From Elsinoe arachidis (lineage: Eukaryota > Ascomycota > Dothideomycetes > Myriangiales > Elsinoaceae): a stretch of 64,000 nt of DNA. The stretch is from assembly GCA_013372555.1 (NCBI GenBank), contig JAAPAX010000001.1:4030001-4094000 (forward strand). The letters run 5' to 3'. Position 1 is the first letter of the stretch; the number at the start of each line of letters is the position of its first letter. Made by a program: the position numbers and the translations under genes. Positions 45,007 through 56,300 of this stretch are shown here, one piece after another. The notes under the pieces were generated by a model. The model was not told the origin of the DNA. It did not search any database and worked only from the letters and a program-made list of their open reading frames with translations.

Positions 45007-47379
45007 CTAGGTTGCCCCATTACCACCGCCCACCTTCTCCCCCTTCAGCTCCTTCGACCACTCCCCCGCCGTCGTCTCAATCAACGTCGGACTGATCGGA
45101 CCCACCTTCCCTCCCTCCTTACCCGCCCCGAGATCCACACCCCCATTGGCTCCGACCTGTGTCCCACCATTCACCCCTCCCCACTCCGCCCCCCTCCCCT
45201 TCCCACGACTCAAATCAAACCCCTCTACCCCCTCACACCCCCTCGGCACCCTCACCTTCCCCCTCAACTCCTCTCCCAACGTCCGCCACACGACCTCCCT
45301 CACCTCGGTCCCCACCTTCTCAATCATATCCACCGCCCAAATAACATCCAAATGCTCATACCCCTCCACAATCTTCTTATGCACGACCCTCACCTCCGGC
45401 TCCCTCCCGCGATCAAACCGCCTCAACAACCGTCTCCCATCCACCAAATCATCGTTCCCGCACACCCATAATGCCAAAGGGGGAAACCGCTGATCGTACC
45501 ATGCGTACCTCCCCCTCTCCTCGGGAGAAGTCCGCTCCTCCACGTCCCGCAGCCGAGACCCCAGCTCTGCACCCACAGAAGCATGGGTGTTCGCGCCACC
45601 CTCATAATACGCCCTGATGATCTCATCCTCCTCCTCGTCTTCCCGGTCCTCGAGTTTCCCCTCCTCGCGCGTAGCAAGGATACATTTCTGGCGCGCGAAG
45701 CACTCCCTGCCCAACCACCACCGCATAGATTCCGCAGAGACATACGTCGGCGCGAACTGGAAACAGCGTCTCCGCAGCCCCTTGTCCCAGCGAGTGTCCG
45801 TCCAGTTGAACAGGAACGAAAACACGAGATACCCCATGTCGCCGTAGAAGGTGCCGGGGAGGAGTTTATGCATGGTCATCATGAACGGGATGAAGGCGTG
45901 GATGCCGAAGACGAGCTTGAACATGCTGGGGGAAATGACGCGCATGAATTTGAAATAGGCCTTGCCGATCAGGGGGCCGGCGTAGGCGGCGGGGGCGAGG
46001 GCGCAGAAGACGGAGATTTTGGAGCCGAGTTCGGGCCGTTGTTCTTTGGCCAGGGCGACGAGGGTTTGAGTTGTGCCTTGGGAGTGGGCGACCAGGGCGA
46101 GGGTTGGGGAGGAGGTGATGCTGAGGACTCGTGAGATGAGGGCGGCGAGGTCGAGGACGCCCATTTGCCGGATGTTCCAGGCCCACATGCGCGGGTCGGA
46201 GTAGGAGAGGAGGGTGTGTCGGGGCGTGAGGCCGCAGCGGTTGTTGCCGAGCCAGACGTCGTAGCCGGAGCGGTGGAGGTAGAAGGCGAGGGAGGAGGAG
46301 CCGGTGCAGGTGTAGGCGCCGGAGGATTGGAGCAGGCCGTGGATGAGGAGGATGGGGTAGCGAGGCTTTTCGGATGAGGAGCCGTCGGGGCTAGCAGGGA
46401 AGGAGGTCGCCGAGTCGAAGACAGAGGGAGAGTCTGGGCCATGTGACTTGTTGGTTCGAGATTGTGTCAGTGGGTTGTAGATGTGTTGAAGCTCGATTAC
46501 GAAGCCGTCTTCTGTCTGCACCTCGAATGTCTCCACGTCCAGCCCTTCTCGACGAGCGTAGTATCCCACATCGCAGATCAACGGATCAGGTCCACCTTCT
46601 GTAGGTACATACTCTTCGTCCGAGTATGAGTGAATATCCTTCTCGACCAAAGCCGGTGTGCCCGGTTCCTGCTTTTGCTGTTCTCGTTTCCGTACCCATT
46701 CCTGATCAGCCTGATCTCGTTCCTTCTGCCGCCTCTTCTCTTCGTTATAGAAGGGTCTATCGGAGGCTGGATCGCGAAAGGTGAGGCGAAACCACGCTCT
46801 TCGCGCCAGCTTCGGTATGCTCGTGAAAGCTGCTCCTAGCACGATGACCAGCAGGAATTGAAGCGAGAGAAAGAAGCTTGTAGACCGGAAGAACCAGCAT
46901 TGCAACCTTCGCATCAAGGTCGGAGGTCCGTATAGAGGTAATGGCGGAAACAATGGGCTTGTTTGCGAAGGTGGTATTTGCTCTCCTAGAGGCACGCGAG
47001 AATCCTCGCTCTGTCGGCTGTTCCTTACGTCGTCTGGCTTCGCACCGTGTATGGTCCCGTCCTTTGCTTCCCGAAAGCCACTCTCGGGTATGTCACTTCC
47101 CGGCGACTTCCCTTCTATCTCATCCTTCAGCTTGTTGAGCTTCATTGCCTCATCCAGCGGTACTGCTGGTAGTCTGCCGCCATTGGCGGTCTCTATTACT
47201 GGGTCTTGCGCTGTAACAAATTTTGCCTCAATGGCGCGCGTCGAGCCTGTAGTGTCATCTTCCTGAGGCGCTGTGTACTGTCCGAGACGCTCTGCTTGCT
47301 GGACATATTCCTTCTCTTTCTGAGTCAGGTCCTTTGCTTCCTTCTGCACCGTATGCGACGGAGCTGTGAGTGCTGGCAT
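45007..47379 (-). CDS. Membrane-anchored alpha/beta-hydrolase lipase (steryl-ester hydrolase type)
   Basis: Single exon, 790 aa. A long disordered N-terminus leads to a hydrophobic segment (FFLSLQFLLVIVLGAAF) that likely anchors it to the ER or lipid-droplet membrane. The abhydrolase-associated lipase module follows (DVETFEVQTEDGFVIELQHI). In the core, LLIHGLLQSSGAY forms the oxyanion region, VAHSQG carries nucleophile S433, GNDDLVD the acid and GYEHLDVIWA the His. This order matches yeast Tgl1/Yeh1/Yeh2, which release sterols from steryl esters; substrate here is inferred. The C-terminal tail is Gly/Lys-rich. Confidence 0.88.
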   Translation of the reverse strand: MPALTAPSHTVQKEAKDLTQKEKEYVQQAERLGQYTAPQEDDTTGSTRAIEAKFVTAQDPVIETANGGRLPAVPLDEAMKLNKLKDEIEGKSPGSDIPESGFREAKDGTIHGAKPDDVRNSRQSEDSRVPLGEQIPPSQTSPLFPPLPLYGPPTLMRRLQCWFFRSTSFFLSLQFLLVIVLGAAFTSIPKLARRAWFRLTFRDPASDRPFYNEEKRRQKERDQADQEWVRKREQQKQEPGTPALVEKDIHSYSDEEYVPTEGGPDPLICDVGYYARREGLDVETFEVQTEDGFVIELQHIYNPLTQSRTNKSHGPDSPSVFDSATSFPASPDGSSSEKPRYPILLIHGLLQSSGAYTCTGSSSLAFYLHRSGYDVWLGNNRCGLTPRHTLLSYSDPRMWAWNIRQMGVLDLAALISRVLSITSSPTLALVAHSQGTTQTLVALAKEQRPELGSKISVFCALAPAAYAGPLIGKAYFKFMRVISPSMFKLVFGIHAFIPFMMTMHKLLPGTFYGDMGYLVFSFLFNWTDTRWDKGLRRRCFQFAPTYVSAESMRWWLGRECFARQKCILATREEGKLEDREDEEEDEIIRAYYEGGANTHASVGAELGSRLRDVEERTSPEERGRYAWYDQRFPPLALWVCGNDDLVDGRRLLRRFDRGREPEVRVVHKKIVEGYEHLDVIWAVDMIEKVGTEVREVVWRTLGEELRGKVRVPRGCEGVEGFDLSRGKGRGAEWGGVNGGTQVGANGGVDLGAGKEGGKVGPISPTLIETTAGEWSKELKGEKVGGGNGAT

Positions 47380-48016
47380 GATGGCATTCGGCGATTGTTG
47401 GATAGTGTAGGTGACTTATCGTATTGGCGCTTATGTATTGAGTCGCATTGCATGAGGGACAGTGATACGCGTCCACGAGATTGTTGAAGCTGAACGATTT
47501 CTGCAAGCGTTGAGGAGGCACACACGGGAACTACCCAGCCACAAACATCATCACACTGGATATCGGACAAGGATGAATGAAAGACTGCAGTTTACCAGAT
47601 CTGCTGTTAGCTCCGAGCAGGATCTCCAATCCTGCATCAAAGATTCTCATGGTAAAGTAGCCTGGAAAACGACCCAAACGCGGATGGCCATGACGTCGAC
47701 GCGCTGTCATTTGCGGCAAGACGGCAGACCGCGTGGCATGTGATTCTTGGCAATCGAGACGACATTTGCTGTCGACGAGGATGGCTTTGGTATTGGTATG
47801 AACGATAGTTCATGATAGTAGAAGACGAGACTTGGATGAACAATGTTTCGATGGGAGCAGAAGATCTATGGAACACTGTGTTCAGACTCCCGCATGACAA
47901 CCTCGGTTCCTTGCGGAACGCCCATGCTCAAGTAATGACTACCACCCTTACTTTCGTCCCATGCAAAGCAGCGTATGCTCAAGGCGCATCCAGGTGATGT
48001 CGCTGACCTGCCTCTC
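47380..48016. other. Promoter of lipase gene / 3' flank of Zn2Cys6 gene
   Basis: 637 bp without a supported gene; both neighbours are on the minus strand. Confidence 0.5.
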
Positions 48017-50317
48017 TCATTGCTGTTGCTGCCAATATTCCATCGTCTGGCGAGTGACATCCTCCAGTACCTCCCGATGACCAGCCATGTCAGGACTACA
48101 GCTCGTCCAAAATGCAAAGTGCGATAGGACCCGTCCAATCTTGCCACCGATCTGGTCCGGTATTGATGTTCGGCTTCCCCAAAGAACTTCGACACCTCCT
48201 GGAATGAGACCGTCGTGCCCACTTCGCACAAGTGCCAGTAAGATGAGGCTAGCGCTCATGAGACTCCGCAGGTCAAACCAAAGACCATGGTGTCGATGTG
48301 AGAAGATACGACTATCCAGAATCTTCATGTTACATTCCACTCCAGAAGCGATGAGATGTTGCAGTCTCGCAGCATTGCTATCTGTGCTGGTGTTGCCGAC
48401 GGAGTATCCAGAATCACTGCCAGCAGCACCATGCGATGCAGATGGAATTCTGTGAAGCAGTGTCGGCGAGACTGACCCTGCACGGGTAATGCCTCCATGT
48501 ATGATGGAATACAAGAAAGGTTGGTATAGCCACGATCGGATCTCCAGCAGGCGGTTGTCGATGGCCCAACTCAGCTCTTGCGACATGTGGTTGCTGACGT
48601 CGACATTTGGATCCCTGATTGACGCGGTCATCTGCCAGTGTTGCATGGCTGGAGGCAAATTTGCTGACCATGAAGAGACTTGCGCATCAAGCTCAAGTGC
48701 TATGCCGAGCAGGGGGGTGACGTCCATCCATTCTTGCGGATCTGACCGGAAGAATGTGTTGATGATGCGGTTCCCAATGCGGCGCAGAGCAATCTCGGTG
48801 AGATAGTAGTACCAACTTTCCTCTTCACCGGGACGCTTCTTGCTCATGGCAGTCGAGGTGGTACTGAGTGCTGGACCAGTTCTGGGGGTTGGACTATCAC
48901 TGTCAATGTGCCCAACGTGTAGGTTTGGAGAACTTTCGCTGCTTGGCTCTGGGGGCGTAGGCGGGATAGGAAACATCCTAGGATGATGCCCCGTACATAT
49001 ATCCGTGATCGAGAGAGGTAGCTCCACCCTGAATTCGGATTCGCTCTTGAAACACGACCAATATAGACTCTGCTCGAGACGATCCTTGCTGCGGCTGCAA
49101 TCTAATTTCGTCGTGTCGTCTCCTTGGGACGGATCAAGCACCTGTTGCGCAAGCCCGTGAGTTGTCTTGTCGTAGAGCTGATACAGCGTGGAAGCGTTCA
49201 TGAAATTTTGCCACGCTGGAAGAGGACGGAGATTGTACATGTGGTAGACTTACGAAGTCAATAGCGGTCAAGCGTCTCGAAATATTACTAACCTCCAGCA
49301 AGGAAGAAGCATTGTATACCTTCCAATGAAGGACCAAGGGTCCCCAAGCGATAGCTTGCAAGACGAAAGTACCTCTCGGCTTGCATGACCATTCCGTCCG
49401 ACGCCAAGGTCGAGGGTGGCGTTTGACCGTCTACCATCGAGAGAGCTGCAATGTCGAATGGAAGTGCGATGGATCCGAGGGCACACGCCAATAGCACTAA
49501 GCATGAATATGAGTCCCAGCCGAAGCCTTCGAGAGCACACCGTCTGGCATGACTGAGTAATTGGCCCACGTCTAGCACTGGATTCTTCGTATGCACGTTC
49601 TGGAGGAATCCAGTAATAAGCACGAGTATTCGTTCCTCCATCGGCAGTTCCGCAGTGCCTCCAGGAGTCGTCTTGCTGTCAGTCATGCCCTGGTTCAGGA
49701 AGAGCACCTTGACCAAGGCGTTGTCCTCGAAATGTCCCTCGAAGATGGGCCATTTGAGGATGGAGTCGGCGCAGGTCCGCTGAGCAGGGATTCGCAAGAA
49801 ATCAGCCGACGCTTCTGTGACTTCACCTTGCAAAGTTGGCCCAGATTGCAGCCCATGATCATGACTGACTACGGATACTGCGGAAGGATGAACGTCGAGA
49901 GTCGCAAGTTGCGGTTGGATGAGACTTTGTCTTTGGAGCGAGTCGACGCTTCTCTGTATTGTTTCAAGCTGCTTCGTCAAAATGCGAGTAACCGACTCAA
50001 GACTGAAGCACGTCAGTCGCTAGATATGGGATGACTATCTCGAACGATTCTCACGTGAGGTGATCGGCGAATTGCTCGTTCTGCTCATACTTGCAGGCAG
50101 ATTTGGTGGTCTGACATATGCCGCAGGTGGGTCTTGCATTATCGCATTTGGTTTTGCGAAGGCGACATGCCTCGCAGGCTTTCTTCCTACGCTTGATCTT
50201 CGACGGCGCTAGACTTCCGTCTGAATGGGAGCTGCGGCGTGTGCGCCGCTGTTGATGAGCGTGGTTGTTGGCAGGCGCTCCAGTGTGTCCAGAGCTGGGA
50301 GGAGGAGTCGGCGCCAT
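48017..50317 (-). CDS. Zn2Cys6 fungal transcription factor
   Basis: Nuclear DNA-binding regulator. Three exons on the minus strand: 50317-50055, 50002-49293 and 49248-48017; 734 aa; introns 52 and 44 bp. The binuclear cluster is C48-x2-C51-x6-C58-x6-C65-x2-C68-x6-C75 preceded by a Lys/Arg-rich stretch. After intron 1 a heptad-like helix (LESVTRILTKQLETIQRSV) would be the dimerisation coil. The second splice joins FFLAG to VYHMYNLRPLPAW, the typical middle-homology region of fungal-specific regulators. It is divergent from a sugar transporter with 628 bp between starts, so it may control that gene; target unproven. Confidence 0.92.
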
Positions 50318-50945
50318 TCCGACGCCTGGAATGTAACATTCGATTCAGCGTGCATACTGACGGTTCAAGAGTACCGGGGAATTCGGACGGGCTTTTCGCT
50401 CTGAAAGGAGCCACAGTGGTGGCCACAATGGTCTTGGTCAGGGATCGGCATGAGGGCGGGGAGATGACACAACACTGTCGAACGACCCCTCTTCTTCGCT
50501 CTCTATTCATGCCTACTCGATGAGCTAAGGATCTTTGGTTTCGGAATTCCGTCCTCCCTTCCACTTGCCGACATACCTACTGCCGACTTGTGCATGCATC
50601 GTGTAATAATTTATTGTACTGACAACCCTCGGTCAATAGAGTTATTGTGGCAGCTCTGTGGTGGGTCAATAGGTATTCGCTTCAACTTACTCTCACCCGC
50701 TTCCCCGCTCCTCCACGCCCAACAAATGTTATTTCCGCAAGATTGTGGAGTCGTGTGCAACGATTGCAAACTATGCCCGGGGAGTATCATCGTGGACCGG
50801 GAGCATAGAAGATCCTTGCACAGCCGATCTGTCGATCCGACATAGACCTCATCTGGCAACCAGATCACGAAAATATATAGAGCCAGACGGTGCTCTCCAT
50901 ATTCGACGTCGAACCCTACCACAGGGAGGGCTCTCATCTTTCACC
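50318..50945. promoter_or_regulatory. Shared divergent promoter, Zn2Cys6 regulator / sugar transporter
   Basis: 628 bp between the two start codons. Possible CGG-type half sites exist but none is striking by eye. AATATATAG at about 50872 may serve as a TATA element for the transporter. Confidence 0.5.
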
Positions 50946-52982
50946 ATGGTGTTTCTGATTCCGCAATTCTTTAGAGACCATGGCGTCGCCAACAAGCTTG
51001 AGAAAAGGTCTCTTCTCATTGCGGTCAATGCCGTGGCCAGTCTTTCGATCTTCTTCTTCGGCTATGACCAAGGCCTCATGGGCGGTGTCAATACTGCTCG
51101 TGACTATGCGAGTTTGATGGGCTTTGGCGAGTGGGATGAAGCGGGAGGCTTAGTGAGAGTCACAGATCCTCTGCTGCAGGGAGCCATCGTTCGTATCGCT
51201 TCCAGACTTTGTTGTTCGCCACTAATCCGGACAGGTGGCTGTATATTATCTCCCGGGGACACTCGTCGGAGCTTTTTGGGGTGGCTGGCTTGGTGATCGT
51301 TATGGCAGGATCACTACCATCGGTTTCGGATGTCTGTGGACGATTGTGGGTGCCGCGTTACAATCAGCATCGATGAACCATAACTGGATGATATGCGGTA
51401 TGTCAAGAATCTTCTTGAGATGTTGTACATTTCTGATAATCCAGCGCGCGTGTTCAATGGTATCGGAACCGGCATCTTGAACGCGATCACCCCTGTGTGG
51501 GCCACGGAGACGGCCGCCCATACTTCTCGAGGCGCTTTTGGTGAGTGACAAGAATGACCACATGTCGAGCGACCGCTTGCTGAAGATCAAAAGTGGCCAT
51601 CGAGTTCACTTTGAACATATTCGGTGTTGTCGTAGCATATTGGCTCGAATAGTAAGTCGGATGTGGCTTATCACCGATACAAGTGCTGACCAACATGTAG
51701 TGGTACATCTTTCTACGGTGACGGAACGTCCAGTTTCATCTGGCGATTTCCAGTAGCCTTCCAGATCGTGCCTCTGATCATGCTCTTCTGTGTGGTTTGG
51801 TTCATGCCTGAGTAAGTGTTGCCAGATGTTTGGCGAGGAAGTGCTGATGACACTGCCAGATCTCCTCGGTGGTTGGTGAAAGAAGGCCGCGAGGATGAAG
51901 CTCGATGGGTGTTGGGTCGACTTCGTGGTGAGGAAGGCAACCTTGCCGATAAAGAATTTGGCGAGATCAGAGCCGTCGCAAAGCTGGAGACCGACAAATC
52001 TCAACAGAAGAGTTATTGGTCGATGTTCACTGGAATTGGCGCAGGTAAACTCCACACAGCCCGCCGTGTGCAGCTTGTCATCTGGCTGCAGATTCTGCAA
52101 GAATGGATCGGTATTGCTGGAATCACCATTTACGGCCCAGAGATCTTCACCATTGCCGGAATTGCTCCACGGGACAGGCAGTGGGTCAGTGGGCTAAATA
52201 ACATTACCTACATGGTGAGTGAAACATTCGTTCGAACGCATGTTCCATCCTGATTTTGTCACAGCTCGCAACTCTCATCTGCGTCTTCACGCTCGACAGG
52301 ATCGGCCGCCGCTGGACCTTATACTGGGGTGCAGTTGGTCAAGGCATCTGCTGTTTCGCCGCCGGCGGTCTCTCATACGCTGTGATAAATGCTTCGGACT
52401 CACAAAGGGGGCGTGTAGGCGGTGCAGCTGTCTTCTTCGTCTTCCTTTACACAGCCATCTTCGGAGCTACCTGGTTGACGGTACCTTGGCTGTATCCTGG
52501 TAAGTTCTATCTCTGTAGTGCTTGTGTCGGAGTGTACTAAACATCCCATCCAGCTGAAATCTTTCCGCTCCAGGTCAGGGCTCGGGGTAATGCCTGGGGT
52601 GTGGTCGGGTGGTCAATTGGTAATGGTTGGTGTGTAAGTGAAGAGTCCGTTTCAAAATTATGTTGCAAGGTGCTGACAGTTCCAGGTGTTGCTACTTCCG
52701 ACCATTTTTGCCAAGCTCCAGGAGAAAACATTGTACATCTTCGGCGCCGTCAATGCTCTGTCTATCGTGGTGGTCTGGGCGCTGTATCCTGAGACGAACC
52801 AAAGGACACTCGAAGAGATCAACCTCGTCTTTTCCTGCGACAGTATCTGGACGTGGGACGCTGAAAAGCACTATGCGAAGCTGCAGGAAGAGAACCCAGA
52901 GCTGGTCAATGCTGCAAGGTCAATGAGCGTCACCAGCATGATGGTGGATCCCGAGAAGGCAGTGCAGGAAGAAAGGAAATAA
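50946..52982 (+). CDS. MFS sugar transporter (hexose type), nine exons
   Basis: Plasma-membrane sugar/proton transporter of the MFS sugar family. Exons: 50946-51188, 51235-51397, 51445-51540, 51594-51651, 51701-51811, 51860-52214, 52265-52499, 52554-52633 and 52686-52982; 545 aa. All eight introns are 46-54 bp with GT/AG ends. The spliced protein shows the family signatures in order: FFGYDQGLMGGV, GDRYGRI, EYGTSFYGDGTSSF, PESPRW, LDRIGRR, PAEIFPLQVRARG and PETNQRTLEE. Because of the introns no single frame covers more than about a fifth of the gene. Exact sugar not predictable. Probable partner of the divergent Zn2Cys6 regulator. Confidence 0.93.
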
Positions 52983-53355
52983 GGGGTATTCACGCTAGAA
53001 CCGCTGCAGACAATGAGGCAGTCTTGCACGCCAGCCGTCAAAATATAGTCAAGGATTGCTGTGAACCCCTCCGATAGTAGGAAGGGAGCCTTGTGATCAT
53101 GAGCCAAGCCAGTTCCTCTGGCTATGAAGATATGCAAATATTGTGGGAGGAGTGAAGAGTACAAGTCGCCATGTCCCACAGCATCCGAGGGGTCCCACTT
53201 GCGGCTCTGCGGGTCGAAGGTTGTGCCTCGGCTTCACATGAATCGTGTTTAGCGACAAGAAATGGACCTCTCCCGCCGTGTCTTGACCTTCCTCGTATGT
53301 TCGCAGCATGCAATGCATGTTCTAACAGACTCGACCCGATCGCAACCGAGCCAAC
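52983..53355. other. Intergenic region, transporter / PEX6
   Basis: 373 bp containing the transporter 3' flank and the PEX6 promoter. No supported gene. Confidence 0.5.
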
Positions 53356-56300
53356 ATGGCATACAATGACCCTACGCCGGGCTCACTCAAGCGGAAGAGG
53401 AGACGGAGACCAGATGCTACACCTTTGTCGGCACGACTGCAGCTCGCGGACAACCTTGGCGGGAACGCGGCCGAGATCTCGCATGATCTTGTCAAGGACC
53501 TGAAGCTGATCAATGGTATGCGAGAAGTAAGCTGTAAAGGTGCGCAAGCAGCTGACCAATTCAAGCTTCTTCCCCCGAGGACTACCTGTACATCGCGGTT
53601 CGAGAATGGACCCCACCAAATGCGCCAACTGCAATTGCTTCGAAGTGGATCATTTTGCCATGCCGGCAATCCAAGCAAGAGTCGAATGGAGCTCGTTCCT
53701 TGATCCGTATACCATCTAGGTCTCGCTACCTGCAGACCTTGGTCAATAGTCTGAAGCTCAATGCTGCATCTCGAGCCCGCGGTCTTCCTACAGTTGAGGT
53801 CACAGTGACCGATGTCGTTCCGCTCGAGCTTGACACGATCTACGTCAATGTAGACTCGGAAGCACTGTATAAGCACGACCAAGTCCAGAAGAAATACGCC
53901 GGAGGTTTTGTTACGAAGAAGCGATCCGCGAAGCACCTCAATGCCCGCTCTCAAGACCCACAAGCAAACGGCATTGTAGAGCCACGGTCGGATGAAGAAT
54001 TGAAGCAACTGGTTCGGCAGTCAATGTCAAAGTCCTCTTTGATTCATGCGGGGGATATCTTTCAGCTGGCACTTCCTTCACATCCAGTCACCCACGCGCC
54101 TCCTCCGTCCTGTACTATATCAACATGCGATCCTGTGTCGCAAGGCCTGGTGACGGAGACTACACGAGTGGTGATAGTCACCTCGGACAAGATCCAGGAG
54201 TCGAGGACAAAAGCCACACAGAGCCCGACGATCCCGTTCCCGGGCGAGAATCTGTCCGAAGTCGAAGAGGATACGTCTAACGAGGCTTTCTACACAGCCG
54301 CAGAGGATGGGAATGCTTCTTCAGCACCAGCGACTCCCGGGAAGAAAACCGCCTCCTTTGATCTATCCGATACTGAAGATGAGACGGACGGCAACTTGTC
54401 AGACGATCCCGAGGGCATGATATCCTTGACTTCGCCAGCGCTAGGATCCCACACATCTGGCATGCTCTCTTCAATGACCGCTGCTACTCCACGACCCTTC
54501 GCAAAGCACATGAATGGCGTACATACACCCGGATCCGTCTTCTCAAGCATGACGACTGCAACGTTGAGGGGTGGACATGCTGTACGGACAAAGGTTCTCC
54601 GGACTCAAGGCTTGTTCGAAAAGATTCCGGACGAGCTACTCTACCCCAAGCCTTTAGGTCATGAAGACGAAGAGGCTCGAGTGTACGTGGATACAACAAT
54701 TCTGGCCAAGCTTGGATGCTTCTCTGGAGACTGGGTCGAGATCAGTAAGGGCACCGATCCCGCTCGGACTGGAATTGCAAGTCTAGGCATGTCGGCATTC
54801 CTCGGACGCGGGGAGGAAGAACCGAGCGATTCGAGAGCAGTGAAGATATTTGGACTGCCAGAAGTTCTGAGTAACAAATCTGCCGGACAGTATAAGGTCC
54901 AAGGTCGAGGTAGGAGTGAAAGCTTCTCATCGCACCTGGGCATTAGCATCACGCCTTCAGTCTATCTGTCACCAATACTACTAACAAATCTTGGTGATCC
55001 CGAATTCCTGCGCCTGACGCCTATGAGATCCCCAGAAGAGTCTCCTATGGGTCGGCCACCCGGGAAGATGCCTCCCACTTCACTACCACCAGCGGCGAAA
55101 GATGCCAACTTGATTAAAGTGCAGAGTCCTGCCTCGACAGACAAGGCAATCGACTCAAGCGTCTTCAGCGGTCTTGTGGCTTACTTTGAAAGGAAACAGC
55201 GGCTGGTCAAGACTGGGGATCTCATAGCTATTCCCATCGACGAAGAGGTGGGACGTGCAGTGTATGACGGCAGCTCAGCTGAAGATGGGGCTTCCAACGA
55301 CATTTTATCCTTTTTTGGCCCGACTGCTGAGCATGAATCTGCGACAGTCAAAGCTTCGAACAAAGTCGTATGGTTCCAGGTGGGATCTCTTGGGAGTCAC
55401 GGCAATGATGATCAGGAGCATGTTGATGTTTGGAATGGCTTGGTGTCAATGGTGCCGTCAAAAACAAAAATGCATCAGTCTGGAACCGAGCAAAGAAAGG
55501 TACCACCGGCCATGAACAGTACCTGGCCATATTACGAAGGCATGCTTTCACCACCTCAAGCACAAGATAACAAGGCTTCTATGTTGTCTAGGCAAAATCT
55601 AACACCGCCCTCCAATCTACAACGTCGGTTGAGAGAGCTGATCTCCACAGCTACCAGCCCCAGAGCTGTCCACCTGGGCTTGCCGCCCATGGCAATCTTG
55701 CTTCATTCTACACAAAGAAACATTGGCAAATCGTATGTTGCCAAACAGACTTGCTTGGATCTGGGGATGCATTGTTTTCCCCTTGACGCTTTTGACATAC
55801 TTACCGAGACTGCTTCTGGTGGAGGCGACAACAACACTGTCGGACTCTTCGAGTCTCGAGCTGAGAGAGCCCTGCAATGTGGTGCCGAGCACACCTGCAT
55901 CTTGATACAGCATATTGAATCGCTCAGTTCTGATCGGATGTTCACTGCAATCAAGGATGTACTCGCAGACTCGCGGATTCTGATAGCCACAACCACCGAC
56001 CTGGACAAAGTGCCTGAAAACTTGCGAGGGCTGTTCACCCATGAGCTGGAGATGTCTGCGCCGGACGAGGCTGATCGTGAAGCTATCCTTCAATCTATAC
56101 TGGCACAATCAGCGATATCAGTCTCACCAGCAGCAGATCTGGCAGCCGTTGCGATCAAGACCGCTGCACTCGTCGCCGGTGACCTTGTCGATGTCGTTGA
56201 CCGCGCCATAAACGCGAGGACAGCCCGTCTGGAAGAGCTTGCCGCCAAAGCATCAACATCATCTCCAGTGACAGTCCGCGACATCCTCACTGCCGGTGGA

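Noticed and set aside
45583..46134. 183-codon plus-strand frame inside the lipase gene
   Set aside because: Antisense of the catalytic region; Gly/Glu/Val-rich artefact.
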